A stretch of 64,000 nt of DNA from Arthrobacter sp. SLBN-100 (GTDB lineage: Bacteria > Actinomycetota > Actinomycetes > Actinomycetales > Micrococcaceae). The stretch is taken from contig NZ_VFMY01000001.1 in assembly GCF_006715305.1 (NCBI RefSeq), positions 2,976,001 through 3,040,000 on the forward strand. The letters are read 5' to 3'. The position numbers were made by a program, and so were the translations under genes. Under the pieces are notes generated by a model. The model did not search any database. It saw only the letters and a program-made list of their open reading frames with translations, and was not told the origin of the DNA. Shown here in pieces: positions 61,341 through 64,000 of the stretch. Every line of letters starts with the position of its first letter. Positions within the stretch are counted from its first letter, which is position 1.

Positions 61341-61376
61341 CAGGGGGCCGTGCGGTTTACGCACGGCCCCCTGTTT
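61341..61376 (+). terminator. Strong rho-independent terminator of the sugar-acid operon
   Basis: CAGGGGGCCGTGCG (61341-61354) and CGCACGGCCCCCTG (61360-61373) form a perfect 14-bp stem with a 5-base loop, followed by TTT on the plus strand. It also lies 10 bases before the end of the convergent GH3 gene, so it can stop both. Confidence 0.85.
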
Positions 61377-61382
61377 GTGGGC

Positions 61383-63746
61383 TTAGTTGTTCGGTGCCAC
61401 CGTGACGGCGCAGTGCAGGCTGCGGGTGTGGTCCACGGTCCGCGTTTCTCCCGTAAGGGTGATGCTGGCGCTGAGGCGGATGTCCCCGCTGGAAGCTCCG
61501 AACCGGAGTTCCAGGTTACCGGCCTCAACGATCCGCTTGCCATCCCGGCCGGTGAACGATGTGACGTCGGCGGGCACCGTGAAGGAAACCCGGGCCGAAG
61601 CTTTGGGCTCGAGCGGCACGCGGGCATAGCCCACCAGTTTCTGCACGGGGCGGACCACTGAGGCCACCGGATCGTGCAGGTACAGCTGGACAAGTTCGAC
61701 GCCGGCCCGGTCACCGGTGTTTGTCACGGTGATGCTTGCCTTTGCGGCGCCGTCCACTGCCACTGTGGACGGCCCCTCCAGTGCCAGGCCGCCCCATTCA
61801 AAGGTGGTGTAGCTGAGGCCGTGGCCGAAGGGAAAAGCGGCGGCAGGATCGATGTTGGAGACGCTGCTTGCCTGGGCCAGCGGGGGCGCCAGGTAGGTTG
61901 ACGGCTGGGCACCGGGCCTTGCCGGAATGCTCACCGGCAGCCGGCCGCTGGGGTTGACGCTGCCGCTGAGGATCTTCGCCACGGCCGGGCCGCCTTCCTC
62001 GCCGGGGAAGAACGCCTGCACGATCGCGGCGGCATTTTCGACGGCGGATCCCACGGCATAGGGACGGCCGGTGAGGAGCACCAGCACCACGGGCACGCCG
62101 GTTTCGATCAGCCGGTCCAGCAGTTGCTGCTGGACGCCCGGAAGCACCAGGGATTCCACGTCGCAGCCTTCACCGCTGGTTCCCCTGCCGAACAGGCCGG
62201 CGCGGTCACCCAGAACCGCGATGACGACGTCCGCGTCGCTGGCGGCAGCAACGGCGTCGTCAAATCCTTCGGTGGAAGCGCTGTCAATGGTGCAGCCGGC
62301 CGTCACGGTGATGGCGCTTTCGGGGAATTCGGCCCGCAGGGCCTGGGCCACGGTGGGCAGCTCAATGCCAACCGGGACGTCGGGGTGCTGCCCGCCGACG
62401 TGTGCCGGGAAGGAGTAGCAGCCGAGGAACGCCTGGGTGTTGTCCGCGTTGGGTCCGACGACGGCGATCCGGCCGGGATTGCGCAGCGGCAGGATCCCGT
62501 TGTTGCTGGCCAGGACGATGGACTGTTCGGCAATCCGGGCGGCCAGCTCCCGGTTGGCCCCGGTGTCCAGGGTGATGCTGCCTTCCAGGCCTGCAGCGTC
62601 CTCCGGGTCGGCGTTCTGGAGGGCCGGCGGAACAGCAGACCAGTCCTCATCCAGCAGGCCCAGTTCGATTTTCTGCACAAGCACCCTGTGCAGGGCGCGG
62701 TCAATGAGGCTGACAGGGACGCGGCCGGCCTCGACTTCGGTGATGAGGTGCTCGCCGAACGCGTGCACCGTGGGAAGTTCGACGTCGACGCCGGCGGCAA
62801 GGGCGGCTGCCGCGGCCTCACCGAAGGAGCCGGCGACGCCATGGAGGTTTTTCAGGAAGGCAACGCCGAAGTAGTCAGCCACGACCGTGCCGCTGAATCC
62901 CCACGTATCGCGCAGGAGGTCGGTGAGCAATGAAGCGTCGGCAGCCGTGGGCACGCCGTCCAGGTCAGTGTAGGCATGCATGACGGAGCGGACGCCGGAT
63001 TCCCGGACGGCCATCTCGAAGGGCGGAAGCAGGACGTCTGCCAGCTCCCGGGCGCCAACCGAGACCGGGGCAAGGTTCCGGCCCGCCTTTGAGGCCGAAT
63101 AGCCCACAAAGTGCTTCAGGGTGGCAACAATGCCGCTGCTTTCCAGGCCCTGGATGTATGCACTGGCGAGGGTTCCGATCAGGTAGGGGTCCTCGCCGAT
63201 GGTTTCCTCCACCCGGCCCCACCGCGCGTCGCGAACGACGTCCAGGACGGGGGCGAGGCCTTGATGTACGCCAAGTGAACGCATGTCGGCTCCGATTGCC
63301 GCACCCATCGTCCGGATGAGGCCGGCATCGAAGGTGGCGCCCCAGGCGAGCGGCACGGGGTAGGCCGTGGCCTGCCAGGTGGCGAAGCCGGCCAGGCATT
63401 CTTCATGCACCAGGGCCGGGATGCCAAAGCGGTTGGCAGCAGCAATGCGCTGCTGGGTCTTCTGAAGCGACAAAGCGCCCAGGGCCGGGTCCACCGGCGC
63501 GGTGCCGAACGGCCTGGTGAGCTGTCCCAGGCCGTTCGGAAGGATCTCGTCGAGGTCCACGGGCGGGTTCATCTCATTTTGGTGCGGTGCTACTTCGCCG
63601 CCCTCACTTGAAGCTCCGACCCAGACACCATAGAGTTGCGCGGTCTTCTCCCGGAGCGTCATGGCTGCGATGAGGCTGCCGGCGCGCTCCTCGGGGGTAG
63701 CGGCGGCGTTCCGCCAGGGGGCACTGTGGGTTCTTGTTTCTGTCAT
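61383..63746 (-). CDS. Glycoside hydrolase family 3 (beta-xylosidase/beta-glucosidase type)
   Basis: Intracellular glycosidase of 787 residues, with no signal peptide. GH3 barrel: GIPALVHEECLAGFATWQATAYPVPLAWGATFD, EDPYLIGTLASAYIQGLES, KHFVGYSASKAGRN, nucleophile Asp291 in GTVVADYFGVAFLK. C-terminal alpha/beta sandwich (VVIAVLGDRAGLFGRGTSGEGCDVESLVLPGVQQQLLDRL) and fibronectin III-like domain after FPFGHGLSYTTFEW. The HQNEMNPPVDLDEILPNGLGQLTRPFG insert is typical of the xylosidase-like subgroup. It is 2 bases beyond a sugar permease gene. Confidence 0.9.
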   Translation of the reverse strand: MTETRTHSAPWRNAAATPEERAGSLIAAMTLREKTAQLYGVWVGASSEGGEVAPHQNEMNPPVDLDEILPNGLGQLTRPFGTAPVDPALGALSLQKTQQRIAAANRFGIPALVHEECLAGFATWQATAYPVPLAWGATFDAGLIRTMGAAIGADMRSLGVHQGLAPVLDVVRDARWGRVEETIGEDPYLIGTLASAYIQGLESSGIVATLKHFVGYSASKAGRNLAPVSVGARELADVLLPPFEMAVRESGVRSVMHAYTDLDGVPTAADASLLTDLLRDTWGFSGTVVADYFGVAFLKNLHGVAGSFGEAAAAALAAGVDVELPTVHAFGEHLITEVEAGRVPVSLIDRALHRVLVQKIELGLLDEDWSAVPPALQNADPEDAAGLEGSITLDTGANRELAARIAEQSIVLASNNGILPLRNPGRIAVVGPNADNTQAFLGCYSFPAHVGGQHPDVPVGIELPTVAQALRAEFPESAITVTAGCTIDSASTEGFDDAVAAASDADVVIAVLGDRAGLFGRGTSGEGCDVESLVLPGVQQQLLDRLIETGVPVVLVLLTGRPYAVGSAVENAAAIVQAFFPGEEGGPAVAKILSGSVNPSGRLPVSIPARPGAQPSTYLAPPLAQASSVSNIDPAAAFPFGHGLSYTTFEWGGLALEGPSTVAVDGAAKASITVTNTGDRAGVELVQLYLHDPVASVVRPVQKLVGYARVPLEPKASARVSFTVPADVTSFTGRDGKRIVEAGNLELRFGASSGDIRLSASITLTGETRTVDHTRSLHCAVTVAPNN

Positions 63747-63748
63747 GG

Positions 63749-64000
63749 TTACTTTCCGCCAGCGCCCATGAGGCCCTGGACAAGCGCGCGGCGCGCGAAG
63801 AGGTAGGCGAGCAGTACCGGCACCATGGAGAGGGTCACGGCTGCCAGAAGTCCGGGGATGTTGACGCCGAACTGCGTCTGGAAGTTGAACAGGCCGAGGG
63901 TGACCACCCGGGTGGATTCGGACTGGGTCAGAATCAGCGGGAAGAGGAATCCGTTCCAGGCCTGGAGCGCGGAGAACACGGCGATGGTGGACAGGCCGCC
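63749..64000 (-). CDS. Carbohydrate ABC transporter permease, C-terminal part
   Basis: Minus-strand gene cut by the window end; 83 residues visible: STIAVFSALQAWNGFLFPLILTQSES ... VNIPGLLAAVTLSMVPVLLAYLFARRALVQGLMGAGGK. This is the last third of a MalG-like permease, with the NGFLFPLILT segment that follows the EAA loop. It resembles the permease at 48862-49767 (NGFLLPLVLTQS). It precedes the GH3 gene by 2 bases, so an oligosaccharide import plus intracellular hydrolysis operon continues beyond the window. Confidence 0.9.
   Translation of the reverse strand, partial: GGLSTIAVFSALQAWNGFLFPLILTQSESTRVVTLGLFNFQTQFGVNIPGLLAAVTLSMVPVLLAYLFARRALVQGLMGAGGK

Overview
The window is a high-GC chromosomal segment of an actinobacterium. 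Gene content and protein signatures point to Micrococcaceae, most likely Arthrobacter or Pseudarthrobacter: a Kocuria/Micrococcus-type putrescine oxidase, an AldO-type alditol oxidase, a 13E12/DUF222 HNH endonuclease, MptB-type mannosyltransferases, DUF5997, DUF6919, DUF3072 and DUF3618 proteins. GTG and TTG starts are frequent. I see no rRNA, tRNA, CRISPR array, intact insertion sequence or replication origin.

Layout. (1) 1-7.8 kb: tail of a GH3 glycosidase, a Tat-exported esterase, a TetR regulator divergent from putrescine oxidase across a perfect operator, and small stress, VOC and hypothetical genes. (2) 7.8-12.4 kb: a stress island. It holds a three-gene coupled operon (DUF3618, holin-X-like and Ala-rich membrane proteins), a MarR regulator, and an operon encoding a Vms1/Rv2629-type (Balon-related) release-factor-fold protein. 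The promoter regions share palindromic TAAGCATGCTTA-type sites, and the PPOX gene at 4.1 kb has one too. (3) 12.5-27.2 kb: lipoprotein, alditol oxidase, a GH27 relic, a GH13 trehalose-synthase-type enzyme, RsgA, a diguanylate cyclase, a SulP transporter, and three membrane mannosyltransferase-type proteins. One of the latter probably uses an ATT start. (4) 28-33 kb: a tartrate/dicarboxylate module (LysR, tartrate dehydrogenase, DctA, glycerate kinase). (5) 33-44.6 kb: miscellaneous oxidoreductases, a frameshifted flavin reductase, an SDR relic, a MOSC protein, VOC proteins and a short UvrA-like ABC protein.

(6) 44.7-64 kb: carbohydrate import and catabolism. The first operon (minus strand, divergent from a LacI regulator) encodes a binding protein, two permeases, two Gfo/Idh/MocA oxidoreductases, a TIM-barrel isomerase and ThuA; this set suggests sugar or glycoside oxidation of the 3-keto type. 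The second operon (plus strand, divergent from a GntR/FCD regulator) encodes a binding protein, two permeases, an enolase-superfamily dehydratase, a 2-oxoglutarate-semialdehyde-dehydrogenase-like ALDH and an FAH-fold protein. Together they make a plausible Weimberg-like route from a sugar acid to 2-oxoglutarate. Neither operon carries its own ABC ATPase. The window ends with a GH3 glycosidase and the end of another sugar permease.

Most functional calls rest on motif and family recognition by eye. Substrates of the sugar systems, operator-regulator pairings and the pseudogene calls are inference unless stated otherwise.
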